Shown piece by piece: positions 8,065 to 17,247 of a stretch of 64,000 nt of DNA. The stretch is from an uncultured Clostridia bacterium (GTDB taxonomy: Bacteria > Bacillota > Clostridia > Peptostreptococcales > Anaerovoracaceae). The notes under the pieces were generated by a model. The model made no database searches, was not told the origin of the DNA, and saw only the letters and a list, made by a program, of their open reading frames with translations. The translations under genes and the position numbers were made by a program. How positions within the stretch are numbered: the first letter of the stretch is position 1; each line of letters starts with the position of its first letter. The stretch lies in NCBI GenBank assembly GCA_934278925.1, contig CAKQWJ010000007.1:15626-79625 (forward strand), in the 5' to 3' direction.

Positions 8065-9372
8065 ATGAAAACTACTTTTATCGCAAAAGAAGGCAATGAT
8101 GCAAAGTTTACTATGGTTTTTACCGGTGAAGAGTTCGAAAATGCTGTAGTGAATGCTTATAAGAACAACAAGGATCGCTTCGAAATCAAGGGCTTCCGTA
8201 AGGGAAAGGCTCCGAGAAAGATGATTGAGAACACCTATGGCGAAGATATCTTCTACGATGAAGCGCTGAACGACTTGCTGCAGAGCGGTTATCCGGCAGC
8301 TCTGAACGAGCTGGATCTGGAAGTTATCGATCAGCCGAGACTGAACCTGGGCGAGCTGAAGAAGGGCGAAGATGTTGAAATCACCGCAACCGTTGCTTGC
8401 TTCCCGGAAGTTGAAGCAAAGGATTACTTCGGCCTGGAAGTAGAGAAGATTGAGCACGAAGTAACCGATGAGGACATCCAGAGAGAACTGGAGAGAGTTC
8501 AGAAGGCTCATTCCAGCATGGAAACCGTAACCGACCGCAAGACCGAAGAGGGAGATACCGTTGTTCTGGACTTTGACGGTTCCGTAGACGGCGTTCACTT
8601 TGACGGCGGCAAGGCAGAGAACTTTGACCTGAAGCTGGGTTCCGGACAGTTCATCCCGGGTTTTGAGGATCAGCTGGTTGGAAAAGAAGCCGGTGAGGAA
8701 GTAGACGTTCACGTTACTTTCCCGGAAGGTTATCAGGCAGAGGATCTGGCAGGCAAGGAAGCGCTCTTCGAATGCAAGATCAACGAGGTTAAGAGAGAGG
8801 TTCTGCCGGAAATCAACGATGAGCTGGCAAGCGATGTCAGCGAGTTTGAGACTCTGGAAGAGTACAAGAACTCCATCCGCGAGAGAATGCAGAAAGAGGA
8901 TGACGAGAGAGCAGACAGCATCATGAAGGACAGCATGGTTCAGAAGCTGATCGACGTGAACAGCGTAGACACTCCGGCATCCATGGTAGAATCCGAAATC
9001 GACACCATGATTCAGGGAATGCAGCAGCAGCTGGCATACCAGGGTCTGTCTCTGGAGCAGTATCAGAAGTTCACCGGAATGGATATGGCTGCAATGAGAG
9101 ACCAGGCTCGTATGGATGCGGAGAAGAGAGTTGCATCCAGAATCCTGCTGAAGGCCGTAATCCGTCAGGAGAACATCGAGGCAACCGAAGAGGATATCGA
9201 TAAGGAAATGGCAGACTTCGCTGCTCAGTACGGACAGTCCGTAGAAGATGTGAAGAAGATGATCGGAAACGACCTGCACTACTTCGAAGAGGATGTTAAG
9301 ATGAAGAAGGCCATCGACATGATGTTCGAGAAGGCAAATTTTGTTGCTGCTAAGGCAAAGGAAGAAGAATAA
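8065..9372 (+). CDS. tig: Trigger factor
   Basis: Ribosome-bound chaperone with peptidyl-prolyl isomerase activity. At 435 residues it has the N-terminal ribosome-binding domain with the FKIKGFRKGKAP-type signature (here FEIKGFRKGKAPRKMIE), the FKBP domain from about residue 150 (GDTVVLDFDGSVDGVHFDGG) and a helical C-terminal substrate-binding domain. CAGGAGGA precedes ATG 8065. It is followed by clpP (3-base gap) and clpX, a conserved grouping that links nascent-chain folding to proteolysis. Confidence 0.97.
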   Translation: MKTTFIAKEGNDAKFTMVFTGEEFENAVVNAYKNNKDRFEIKGFRKGKAPRKMIENTYGEDIFYDEALNDLLQSGYPAALNELDLEVIDQPRLNLGELKKGEDVEITATVACFPEVEAKDYFGLEVEKIEHEVTDEDIQRELERVQKAHSSMETVTDRKTEEGDTVVLDFDGSVDGVHFDGGKAENFDLKLGSGQFIPGFEDQLVGKEAGEEVDVHVTFPEGYQAEDLAGKEALFECKINEVKREVLPEINDELASDVSEFETLEEYKNSIRERMQKEDDERADSIMKDSMVQKLIDVNSVDTPASMVESEIDTMIQGMQQQLAYQGLSLEQYQKFTGMDMAAMRDQARMDAEKRVASRILLKAVIRQENIEATEEDIDKEMADFAAQYGQSVEDVKKMIGNDLHYFEEDVKMKKAIDMMFEKANFVAAKAKEEE

Positions 9373-9375
9373 TCT

Positions 9376-9954
9376 ATGAACACAATTCCAGTAGTTGTTG
9401 AACAGACCGGAAACGGCGAGCGCAGTTACGATATTTATTCCAGACTGCTGAAGGATCGAATCATTTTCATCGACCAGCAGGTGGACGAGCATCTGGCCAG
9501 CATTGTGGTGGCGCAGCTCTTGTTCCTGGAAGCGGAAGACCCGGAAAAGGATATTAATATCTACATCAACTCTCCGGGCGGAATGGTGACGGCCGGCTTG
9601 GCGATTCTGGATACCATGAATTACGTAAAACCGGATATTTCCACCATCTGTGTGGGCCTGGCAGCCAGCATGGGTGCCGTGCTGCTTTCGGCAGGAACCA
9701 AAGGGAAACGATATGCTCTGCCCAACGCGGAGATTATGATTCATCAGCCGCTGGGTGGCGCACAGGGCCAAGCTTCCGATATTAAGATTCAGGCCGATTG
9801 GATGATGAAAACCAAGGAACGTCTGAACCACATTCTTGCTGAAAATACGGGAAAAGATCTTTCCATTATCGAGCGGGATACCGACAGAGATAATTTCATG
9901 TACGCAGATGAAGCGGTGGAATACGGACTGATCGATCGGGTATTGAAGAAGTAA
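9376..9954 (+). CDS. clpP: ATP-dependent Clp protease proteolytic subunit
   Basis: Serine protease of the ClpXP complex. The 192 residues include the INSPGGMVTAGLAILDTM segment, the catalytic serine in GLAASMGAVLL, the histidine in IMIHQPLGGAQGQ and the later aspartate region (ERDTDRDNFM). The start ATG 9376 follows the tig stop by three bases, so translation is probably coupled, and clpX starts 13 bases after the stop. Confidence 0.97.
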   Translation: MNTIPVVVEQTGNGERSYDIYSRLLKDRIIFIDQQVDEHLASIVVAQLLFLEAEDPEKDINIYINSPGGMVTAGLAILDTMNYVKPDISTICVGLAASMGAVLLSAGTKGKRYALPNAEIMIHQPLGGAQGQASDIKIQADWMMKTKERLNHILAENTGKDLSIIERDTDRDNFMYADEAVEYGLIDRVLKK

Positions 9955-9967
9955 TAGAGGAGAATCT

Positions 9968-11206
9968 GTGAGTAAAAAGAACGAAAACCATGAGCTGGTC
10001 TGCTCCTTTTGCGGGAAGACCAGCTCGCAAGTCAAGAAAATTATCGTGGGACCGGATGTAGCGATTTGCAACGAGTGCATCGAGCTGTGCGAATCCCTTC
10101 TGGACGAGAAGGAGTTCGTGGAACCGAAGCACATGGAGGACCTTCCGAAGCCAAAGGAAATTGCGGATTTCCTGAGCGACTACGTCATCGAACAGGATGA
10201 GGCGAAGAAGAATCTGGCCGTTGCGGTGTACAATCACTATAAAAGAATTCGCCATTTGGAGGAGACTGCCGGCCATGAGAAGGACAGCGTGGAAATCCAG
10301 AAGAGCAACATTCTGATGCTGGGACCGACGGGAAGCGGAAAAACCCTTCTGGCTCAGACCCTGGCAAAGATTCTGGATGTTCCGTTTGCCATCGTGGATG
10401 CCACCGCATTGACGGAAGCCGGATATGTGGGCGAAGACGTGGAGAACATTTTGCTGAGACTGTACCAGGCGGCAGACGGCGACCTGGAGCGGGCGCAGAA
10501 GGGCATCATCTATGTGGATGAAATCGACAAGATTGCCCGGAAATCCGAGAACATGTCCATTACCCGTGACGTTAGCGGAGAAGGCGTTCAGCAGGCATTG
10601 CTGAAAATTATCGAAGGAACCGTTGCCAACGTTCCGCCGCAGGGCGGCCGGAAACATCCGCTGCAGGAGTTCATCCATTTCGATACGAAGGATGTGCTGT
10701 TCATCTGCGGAGGTGCTTTTACCGGATTGTCCACCATCATCAAACGCCGGTTGGGCAACAAGGTCATCGGCTTCAATTCCGATGAAGATCGGGTGGATCT
10801 GACGGAGGACCACGAAATTCTGCTGAAGGTGGAGCCGGAAGACTTGCTCCGTTTCGGGCTGATCCCGGAACTGATCGGTCGTCTTCCGATGATCGTATCC
10901 CTTCGGGAATTGACGGAAGAGGCATTGGTTCGAATCATGCGGGAGCCGAAGAACTCCTTGATTCGCCAGTATCAGGAGCTGTTCCGAATGGACGGCGTGG
11001 AGCTGGAAATCCAGGACGATGCGGTGAATGCCATTGCCAACAAGGCCATTGAGCTGCATACGGGAGCCAGAGGTCTGCGGGGAATCTTCGAGAAGATGAT
11101 GACGGACATCATGTTCGAATTACCATCTCGGGATGATGTGACCAAGTGCATTATCACGAAGGATACCGTGGAGAACGGTGCAGAACCGATATTAGAGACA
11201 AAATAG
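9968..11206 (+). CDS. clpX: ATP-dependent Clp protease ATP-binding subunit ClpX
   Basis: AAA+ unfoldase that feeds substrates to ClpP. The 412-residue protein has the N-terminal C4 zinc finger (CSFC ... CNEC), Walker A GPTGSGKTLLA near residue 117, Walker B IIYVDEIDKIA, sensor motifs and the ClpP-contacting IGF-type loop (VIGFNSDED). The start is a GTG at 9968 preceded by AGAGGAGAA, which begins the protein just before the zinc finger. Confidence 0.97.
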   Translation: MSKKNENHELVCSFCGKTSSQVKKIIVGPDVAICNECIELCESLLDEKEFVEPKHMEDLPKPKEIADFLSDYVIEQDEAKKNLAVAVYNHYKRIRHLEETAGHEKDSVEIQKSNILMLGPTGSGKTLLAQTLAKILDVPFAIVDATALTEAGYVGEDVENILLRLYQAADGDLERAQKGIIYVDEIDKIARKSENMSITRDVSGEGVQQALLKIIEGTVANVPPQGGRKHPLQEFIHFDTKDVLFICGGAFTGLSTIIKRRLGNKVIGFNSDEDRVDLTEDHEILLKVEPEDLLRFGLIPELIGRLPMIVSLRELTEEALVRIMREPKNSLIRQYQELFRMDGVELEIQDDAVNAIANKAIELHTGARGLRGIFEKMMTDIMFELPSRDDVTKCIITKDTVENGAEPILETK

Positions 11207-11236
11207 CGCTGAAGACGGTGCGAAATAAGAAAACAT

Positions 11237-11265
11237 CAGGCGGCAGGGATATTTCTTGCCGCCTG
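11237..11265 (+). terminator. Hairpin between clpX and lon
   Basis: A 9-bp GC-rich stem (CAGGCGGCA, 11237-11245, with TGCCGCCTG, 11257-11265) follows clpX by 30 bases. The T tract is poor (TTCTG), so it may be an mRNA-stabilising or partial terminator structure separating clpX from lon. Confidence 0.5.
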
Positions 11266-11291
11266 TTCTGTATAGATAAAGGGAGGCGCAG

Positions 11292-13631
11292 ATGGAGAGA
11301 GAAAGTAGAACGCACATTCCTTATATTGCACTTCGGGGAAAGGCTTTTTTCCCGGATACTTTGGTAGGATTTGATGTGGGTCGGGATAAGTCGCTGAAAT
11401 CCATTGAAATTGCAATGAACCGGGAACGGCTGGTGGCGGTGTCCGCTCAGCGAAACCCGGAAGTGAACGATCCGTCCGGTGAGGATTGCTACCTTACCGG
11501 TGTGCTGATTCGAATTAAGCAGATTGTTCGCCGCACGGATTACGTCCGGGTGCTGGCGGAATGCGGTCAGCGGATTCGATTGGAGAATATTTACGAGGAG
11601 AACGGTGCGCTGTTCTGCGATTACGTGCAGGCGGAGGATTTGCCGGCAGATGATGAGGAGGAATTGGAAGCGTACGTGCGGGCGGTAAAAGAAGCCTTCG
11701 TTCAGTATGCCAAAGTCCTTCATCCCGGCAATACGGCGGAAGCCCGTGCCATGGTAGAGGAAGTGGAGGACCCGGCGGTGCTCACCAACATCATCGCCGA
11801 GGATCTGGATGTTTCCTTTGATGAAAAACAAGCACTGCTGGAAATCGACTACATTCCCGGCCGGCTGGAACAGCTGATTGAACTTCTGAACGGAGAGACG
11901 AGAATCGCGATGCTGTCTCAGAAGATTCAAACCAAAGTAATGAAGAATATGGACCGAAGCCAGCAGGAATATTACCTTCGGGAACAGATTAAGGTGATGC
12001 AGGACGAGCTGGGACGGGAGACCGGCGAGGATGACGATGCGGCTCAATGGCTGAAGAAGCTGGATGAGCTGCAGCTGGAAGAAAAAACGGATGCGAAGAT
12101 TCGAAAAGAAATCCAGCGTTTTACCAAAATGCCGGCCATGAGTCCGGATGCCAACGTGAGCCGAACCTATATCGAAACGATTCTGGAGCTTCCGTGGCAC
12201 GAGGCCAGCAAGACCAACATCAATATCAAACGAGCAGAAAAGATTCTGAACGAGGATCATTACGGACTGGAGAAGGTGAAGGAAAGAATCCTGGAACATT
12301 TGGCGGTGATGCACCTGACCAAATCCATTCAGGGTCCGATTCTCTGTCTGGTGGGGCCGCCGGGTGTGGGAAAGACATCCATCGCCCGCTCCATCGCCAG
12401 AGCGACCAACCGGGAGTTCATTCGAATGTCCTTGGGCGGCGTTCGGGACGAAGCGGAAATCCGAGGACATCGCCGCACCTATGTGGGTGCCATTCCGGGA
12501 CGAATCATCAACAGCATCAGCGAGGTGGGAACCAACAATCCGCTGTTCCTGTTGGATGAAGTGGACAAGCTGGGAAATGATTTCCGGGGAGACCCGGCAT
12601 CGGCACTTCTGGAAGTGCTGGATCCGGAACAGAACAAGGATTTTACGGATCACTATCTGGAAATCCCGTTCGATCTGTCCAATGTGATGTTCATCACCAC
12701 GGCCAACACCACTCAGACCATTCCGAGACCGCTTCTGGACCGAATGGAAGTGATTGAACTTTCCAGCTATATTGAAGAAGAAAAGGTTCGCATTGCAGAG
12801 GATTACCTGATTCCAAAGGTCTTGAAGTCCTATGCGATTCGAAAGAACCAGCTCACCTTCTCGGAATCCGCAATACGGGAAATCATCCAGTATTACACCC
12901 GGGAGTCCGGCGTGCGGAATCTGGAACGGCAGATTGCATCCGTATGCAGAAAAGTTGCAAAGCGAATTGTAACGGAAAAGAAAAACAAGTATACTGTAAA
13001 TAAGAGGAATCTGGAGAATTATCTGGGACCGAAGATTTTCCGGGAGGATCTGATGAATCTGGAACCGGGAATCGGCGTCACCACCGGCATGGCCTGGACG
13101 GCGGTGGGCGGCGTGACCTTGCAGATTGAAAGCGTGCGGATGCCGGGAAGCGGCCATCTGATTCTCACGGGACAGATGGGAGATGTAATGAAAGAATCTG
13201 CGCAGACCGCCATGGGATACATCAAGTCCTTGTCAGAAAAGTACGGCTTGGACGCATCTGTTTTTAAGGATAACGATATCCAGATTCACATTCCGGAGGG
13301 TGCCACCCCGAAGGACGGTCCGTCGGCGGGCGTGACCATGTGCACGGCGCTGTTCTCCCTGCTGTCCGGAAAGAAGGTGCGGCGGGATATCGCCATGACG
13401 GGAGAGATTACCCTGCAGGGCAATATCCTTCCGGTGGGCGGAATCAAGGAGAAGGTGCTGGCTGCGTATCGGCAGGGGATTCGAAAAATCCTTCTGCCAA
13501 AGGATAACGCGGCGGACATCGAAGAAATTCCGAAATCCGTGCGCAGCCGATTGGAATTTGTCCTGTTGGAGAAAGCAGAGGATGCGTTCCGTGAGGTGCT
13601 GATTTCGGAGGAAAGCGAGAAAGAGAACTAG
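11292..13631 (+). CDS. lon: ATP-dependent protease La
   Basis: Self-contained AAA+ serine protease of protein quality control. The 779 residues show the N-terminal substrate domain (HIPYIALRGKAFFPDTL), coiled region around 190-270, Walker A GPPGVGKTSIARSIA near residue 355, Walker B FLLDEVDKL, and the protease domain with the catalytic serine in PKDGPSAGVTM (near 676) plus the lysine about 43 residues later (GGIKEKVLA). GGGAGGCGC precedes ATG 11292. engB begins one base after the stop. Confidence 0.97.
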   Translation: MERESRTHIPYIALRGKAFFPDTLVGFDVGRDKSLKSIEIAMNRERLVAVSAQRNPEVNDPSGEDCYLTGVLIRIKQIVRRTDYVRVLAECGQRIRLENIYEENGALFCDYVQAEDLPADDEEELEAYVRAVKEAFVQYAKVLHPGNTAEARAMVEEVEDPAVLTNIIAEDLDVSFDEKQALLEIDYIPGRLEQLIELLNGETRIAMLSQKIQTKVMKNMDRSQQEYYLREQIKVMQDELGRETGEDDDAAQWLKKLDELQLEEKTDAKIRKEIQRFTKMPAMSPDANVSRTYIETILELPWHEASKTNINIKRAEKILNEDHYGLEKVKERILEHLAVMHLTKSIQGPILCLVGPPGVGKTSIARSIARATNREFIRMSLGGVRDEAEIRGHRRTYVGAIPGRIINSISEVGTNNPLFLLDEVDKLGNDFRGDPASALLEVLDPEQNKDFTDHYLEIPFDLSNVMFITTANTTQTIPRPLLDRMEVIELSSYIEEEKVRIAEDYLIPKVLKSYAIRKNQLTFSESAIREIIQYYTRESGVRNLERQIASVCRKVAKRIVTEKKNKYTVNKRNLENYLGPKIFREDLMNLEPGIGVTTGMAWTAVGGVTLQIESVRMPGSGHLILTGQMGDVMKESAQTAMGYIKSLSEKYGLDASVFKDNDIQIHIPEGATPKDGPSAGVTMCTALFSLLSGKKVRRDIAMTGEITLQGNILPVGGIKEKVLAAYRQGIRKILLPKDNAADIEEIPKSVRSRLEFVLLEKAEDAFREVLISEESEKEN

Positions 13632-13632
13632 G

Positions 13633-14244
13633 ATGAGAATCACAAAATCAGAATTGGAAGCGGTTGCGGTAAAACCGGCACAGTATCCGGAAGCGAACCG
13701 CTATGAAATTGCCTTTGCGGGCCGGTCCAACGTGGGGAAATCCTCCCTGCTGAATCTTCTCACCGGCCGGAAGGCCCTTGCCAGAGTCAGCGGAAGCCCG
13801 GGAAAGACCCGTACCATCAACTTCTATTTGGTGAACGACGACTTCCGGATTGTGGACCTGCCGGGGTACGGGTATGCCAAGCTGTCCCGTTCCGAGACGG
13901 AGAAGTGGGGCGCCATGATGGAGGCATATCTCAGCGAGCGGCCGGGCCTGCTGAAGGTGGTGCAGCTGGTGGATATTCGCCACGAGCCGTCGGCGCAGGA
14001 CGTGCAGATGTACGATTACCTTCGGTACTACGGATTGGATGGCGTGGTTGTGGCCACGAAGGCGGATAAGATTTCCAAGAACCAGCAGCAGAAATCCATC
14101 CGGCAGATTCGGCAGAAGCTGAATATGAAAAAAGAAGATGTGGTGATTCCGGTGTCGGCGCTGAAGCGTACCGGGCAGGAGGAGCTGCTGAATGTCATTG
14201 AGTCGATTTTAAACAAGGAGGAATCGGAAGATGAGCACGAATGA
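13633..14244 (+). CDS. engB: Ribosome biogenesis GTPase EngB/YsxC
   Basis: GTPase needed for large-subunit assembly. The 203-residue protein has G1 AGRSNVGKSSLLN, G2 region with PGKTRTINFY, G3 DLPGYGYAK, G4 TKAD and G5 SALKRTG, the typical compact EngB pattern. It follows lon by a single base, as in many Firmicutes. It overlaps hpt by 14 bp, so lon-engB-hpt form a translationally coupled run. Confidence 0.95.
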   Translation: MRITKSELEAVAVKPAQYPEANRYEIAFAGRSNVGKSSLLNLLTGRKALARVSGSPGKTRTINFYLVNDDFRIVDLPGYGYAKLSRSETEKWGAMMEAYLSERPGLLKVVQLVDIRHEPSAQDVQMYDYLRYYGLDGVVVATKADKISKNQQQKSIRQIRQKLNMKKEDVVIPVSALKRTGQEELLNVIESILNKEESEDEHE

Positions 14245-14773
14245 TCATGTAATCGGAAAAATTCTCTTCACGGAGGCGGAAATCCGGAAGAGAGCGGAAG
14301 AACTGGGCCGGGAAATCAGCAATGAATTTAAGGGAGAAGAGCTGGTGGTCATCGGCACATTGAAGGGCTCTGTTCCGTGGATGTGCGACCTCATGAAGTG
14401 CCTGGATCTGGACACCGTCATCGACTTCGTAAAGGCTAGCAGCTACGGTTCCAGCACCACCACCTCCGGTGTGGTGAAGATTTCCATGGATACGGAGCTG
14501 AACCTGTACAACAAGAACGTACTGGTGGTGGAGGATATCGTGGATACGGGAACCACCCTCAAGTATCTGCTGGAGAAGCTGAACGAGCGTCATCCGAAAA
14601 CCCTGAAGGTGTGCACCATGCTGGACAAGCCGTCCCGGAGAACTGCGGATTTCCACGCGGACTACATCGGCTTCCAGGTGGAGGACCTGTTCGTCATCGG
14701 TTACGGCCTGGATTACGACCAGAAGTATCGAAATCTGCCGTACATCAGCTATCTTCAGAACGAAGGAAAATAA
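14231..14773 (+). CDS. hpt: Hypoxanthine phosphoribosyltransferase
   Basis: Purine salvage enzyme joining hypoxanthine or guanine to PRPP. The 180-residue protein has the PRPP-binding signature VLVVEDIVDTGTTLKYL (near residue 98), the flexible-loop region with SSYGSSTTTSG, and the base-binding tail DYIGFQVEDLFVIGYGLDYDQ. AAGGAGGA lies upstream inside the end of engB. The PRPP it uses would be made by prs at 55.9 kb. Confidence 0.95.
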   Translation: MSTNDHVIGKILFTEAEIRKRAEELGREISNEFKGEELVVIGTLKGSVPWMCDLMKCLDLDTVIDFVKASSYGSSTTTSGVVKISMDTELNLYNKNVLVVEDIVDTGTTLKYLLEKLNERHPKTLKVCTMLDKPSRRTADFHADYIGFQVEDLFVIGYGLDYDQKYRNLPYISYLQNEGK

Positions 14774-14810
14774 ATAATACTTCCGGACAACCTTATAAGG
14801 AGGCGGAGCG

Positions 14811-16484
14811 ATGAAAATCAGATTTTGCGGAGCGACGGAAGGCGTTACAGGTTCCTGTCACCTTCTGATAACGGACAAAGCGAATGTATTGCTGGATTGC
14901 GGGCAGTTCCAGGGCGGTAAAGCTCAGGATCGCCTGAATTATCAAGAATTTCCTTTTGAACCGTCCGAAATCGATTGCCTGGTGCTGAGCCACGCGCATA
15001 TCGATCACTGTGGACGGATTCCACTTCTGGTAAAAAGAGGTTTTCGCGGAAACATCTACTGCACCAAAGCGACGGCCGACCTTCTTCCGATTATGCTGCG
15101 AGACAGTGGCTATATCCACGAGAAGGAAGCGGAGTGGGCCAACAAAAAGGCGGAACGAAAAGGGCAGCCGCTGGTTCAGCCGCTGTACACGGTAGCGGAC
15201 GCGGAGGAATCCCTCCGCTATATTCATCCGGTTCTGTACGATCAGCTCATCGAGGTGAGTGAGGGCATTCACGTCTGCTTCAACGATGCGGGCCACATTC
15301 TGGGGTCGGCGGAAACGGAGCTCTGGGTGCAGGAAGGGGATGCGGAGACGAAAATTGTTTTCTCCGGGGACTTGGGGGTGGAGCACCGACCAATCCTTCG
15401 GGACCCCACCGTCATTCGTCATGCGGATTACGTTATCATGGAAAGCACCTACGGAAATCGTCTCCATCCGGCGAACGCCATGAGCATCGAGAAATTGGTA
15501 GAAGTCATTCTTCGTACGGTGAAGCGGGGCGGTACGGTGGTAATTCCATCCTTTGCCGTAGGCCGAACTCAGGAGATGATTTACCAGCTGAACATGCTCT
15601 ACGATGAGAATCCGGAGATCTACGGAAAGCTGAAGAACGTTCCGGTATACATCGACAGCCCGATGGCCAATGCGGCGACGGAGGTCTTTAAAAAGAATAC
15701 GGCGGTGTTCGACGACGACTTCAAAGCGTTTATGGATAAGGGCGATCATCCGCTGGAATTCAAGAACCTTCATTTTACCCAGTCTACGGAGGAATCCCAG
15801 GCGCTGAACAGCGATCGGAAACCGAAGATCATCATTTCTGCCAGCGGCATGTGCGAAGCCGGCCGAATCCGCCATCACCTGAAGCACAACCTGTGGAACC
15901 CGAAGTGTTCCATCGTGTTCGTGGGATACCAGGCGGAAGGCACCCTTGGCCGGAAATTGGTGGAAGGTGCGGAATCGGTGAACCTCTTTGGCGAGGAGAT
16001 TCAGGTCAATGCGGAAATCGTGAATCTGGAAGGCTTCTCCGGGCATGCGGATCGGGACGGATTGGCGCATTGGGTGGGCTCTTTCGTTACCCATCCGGTG
16101 GTATTCTTGGTGCATGGCGAGAAGGAATCCAAGGAGGATTTTGCCGCTTACCTGGGAGAGAATCTGGATATCCATCCGATTGTGATACAGCAGAACAGTG
16201 AGTTTGAACTGGTTCCGGGACGCCGGCCGGAAGGAACTCATATGGAACCGGTATCCACGTTCCAGCTGGATGCGGATGAAATCAATGCCCTCCGGAACAA
16301 GATCTCCGGACTCAGCAGTTCGATCGGAGATTTGCTGAACACCGCTGCGGTGGAAACCGGAAAGAACATCAGTCCGGAACGACTGATTGAAATCAACAAC
16401 ATCATTCAGGAACTGGCGGAATCGGAAGCCAACCTGAAAGCGACGCTGTTGGAGGAAGCGGAAGAAGGGCGAGCTTCTGAATGA
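14811..16484 (+). CDS. Beta-CASP metallo-beta-lactamase-fold nuclease
   Basis: The 557-residue protein has the metal-binding LSHAHIDHCGRIP motif (HxHxDH), a second metal region (DAGHILGSAE), FSGDLG, ESTYGN, the beta-CASP insertion with SASGMCEAGRIRHHL, and LEGFSGHADRDGL. It matches CPSF73/Ysh1-like enzymes that act on RNA; whether it is an endo- or exonuclease here is not readable. The C-terminal 70 residues are acidic and helical. AAGGAGGCGG precedes ATG 14811. Confidence 0.88.
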   Translation: MKIRFCGATEGVTGSCHLLITDKANVLLDCGQFQGGKAQDRLNYQEFPFEPSEIDCLVLSHAHIDHCGRIPLLVKRGFRGNIYCTKATADLLPIMLRDSGYIHEKEAEWANKKAERKGQPLVQPLYTVADAEESLRYIHPVLYDQLIEVSEGIHVCFNDAGHILGSAETELWVQEGDAETKIVFSGDLGVEHRPILRDPTVIRHADYVIMESTYGNRLHPANAMSIEKLVEVILRTVKRGGTVVIPSFAVGRTQEMIYQLNMLYDENPEIYGKLKNVPVYIDSPMANAATEVFKKNTAVFDDDFKAFMDKGDHPLEFKNLHFTQSTEESQALNSDRKPKIIISASGMCEAGRIRHHLKHNLWNPKCSIVFVGYQAEGTLGRKLVEGAESVNLFGEEIQVNAEIVNLEGFSGHADRDGLAHWVGSFVTHPVVFLVHGEKESKEDFAAYLGENLDIHPIVIQQNSEFELVPGRRPEGTHMEPVSTFQLDADEINALRNKISGLSSSIGDLLNTAAVETGKNISPERLIEINNIIQELAESEANLKATLLEEAEEGRASE

Positions 16485-16557
16485 GAAGTTTAAGAATCCC
16501 GGGAAAAAGTACTTTTTTTGAGGGTTTCAGTCCTTTCTTTTTCAAGTGAATGTACAG

Positions 16558-16597
16558 CACCATCCTTTGGCGATACAATGGAGCCGAAAGGATGGTG
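16558..16597 (+). promoter_or_regulatory. Hairpin covering the ribosome site of the 16605 gene
   Basis: CACCATCCTTT (16558-16568) pairs perfectly with AAAGGATGGTG (16587-16597); GGC/GCC inside can extend it. The 3' arm contains the AAAGGA that would be the Shine-Dalgarno of the gene at 16605, and TTTTGTT follows. It could sequester the ribosome site or act as a terminator for the upstream operon. Confidence 0.5.
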
Positions 16598-16604
16598 TTT
16601 TGTT

Positions 16605-16988
16605 ATGAAGGAATATCAGATTCAGAAGGACCGGAAGCGAGTTCTTCCCAGCGAAGTGTATTATCAGTGTCTATGGGTGGTAAAGGATATGAATCGGCTC
16701 CAAGAAATTGCCGGAATGGAATTCCGCCGGGAGATGTTGGCGGAGGATGTGCTCACCTACGGAAATACGGCAATGCAGGAAAGTCCGGTGGCGGCAGAGG
16801 CGATGTTTAAACTGGACTGCATCCACCGGGCATTGATGGAGATTCCGGAGATTTACAGGGAGGGAATCATTGAGAATATTCAGACCCGAAGGACCGGGTA
16901 TCCCTGTTCTGCCCACGAAAATACCTGGAAGAAATGGAAGCAGCGTTTTATCTATATGCTGGCGGAAAACCTGCGGTTGATTCCGTAA
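16605..16988 (+). CDS. Uncharacterised small helical protein
   Basis: A 127-residue protein I do not recognise firmly. It begins MKEYQIQKDRKRVLPSEVY, has a mid-region IHRALMEIPEIYREGIIENI and ends with an aromatic, basic segment ENTWKKWKQRFIYMLAENL. It is probably all-helical and soluble, with a possible helix-turn-helix-like end. Small proteins with this tail occur in Clostridia, but I know no function. The start may instead be ATG 16578. It stands alone between the nuclease gene and a candidate RNA. Confidence 0.6.
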   Translation: MKEYQIQKDRKRVLPSEVYYQCLWVVKDMNRLQEIAGMEFRREMLAEDVLTYGNTAMQESPVAAEAMFKLDCIHRALMEIPEIYREGIIENIQTRRTGYPCSAHENTWKKWKQRFIYMLAENLRLIP

Positions 16989-17031
16989 AAAGTGTACTGA
17001 AGGGGAATTTTTTTTATGATATGATGGGGCT

Positions 17032-17151
17032 GTCAGATAGGGCGATACGAAATTACTGGCGAATGACGTAACGTCTCTATTGTTTTCACTTCTATTATTT
17101 TAAGATGCGAGTGCATCTGGGTATCGGCGGCAGCAATGCCGCCACTTTTTT
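17032..17151 (+). ncRNA. Candidate structured RNA ending in a terminator
   Basis: About 120 bases without a protein frame contain a GACG/CGTC hairpin (near 17066-17076), a GATGC/GCATC hairpin (17104-17117) and end at a clear terminator, GGCGGCA-GCAA-TGCCGCC (17126-17143) plus T run. A TATGAT box lies at 17020-17025 but the -35 is poor. It could be an independent small RNA or a leader for the nudix gene. I could not match it to a named riboswitch. Confidence 0.35.
17126..17151 (+). terminator. Intrinsic terminator before the nudix gene
   Basis: A 7-bp GC-rich stem with GCAA tetraloop (17126-17143) is followed by ACTTTTTTG. It lies 100 bases upstream of the nudix start, with no preceding gene closer than 17.0 kb. 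Confidence 0.8.
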
Positions 17152-17160
17152 GTTTTACGC

Positions 17161-17176
17161 TTTATTCCGGAATAAA
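17161..17176. repeat. 16-bp perfect palindrome upstream of the nudix gene
   Basis: TTTATTCCGGAATAAA is an uninterrupted palindrome, 70 bases before the nudix start. Perfect palindromes of this size are typical dimeric-regulator operators, but none can be named. Confidence 0.4.
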
Positions 17177-17247
17177 AAAGTGATAGAATATTTAAATAAA
17201 CGATAAAACTTATTTGTAAAGAGATTAATAGATATAGGGAGTGTTTT

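Noticed and set aside
8062..10134. 690-codon open frame on the minus strand across tig and clpP
   Set aside because: Very long but antisense to two well-recognised genes. Its Leu/His/Val-rich composition is typical of a shadow frame, and no ribosome site was noted.
11154..13157. 667-codon minus-strand frame across lon
   Set aside because: Antisense to lon with no motif; explained by codon bias of lon.
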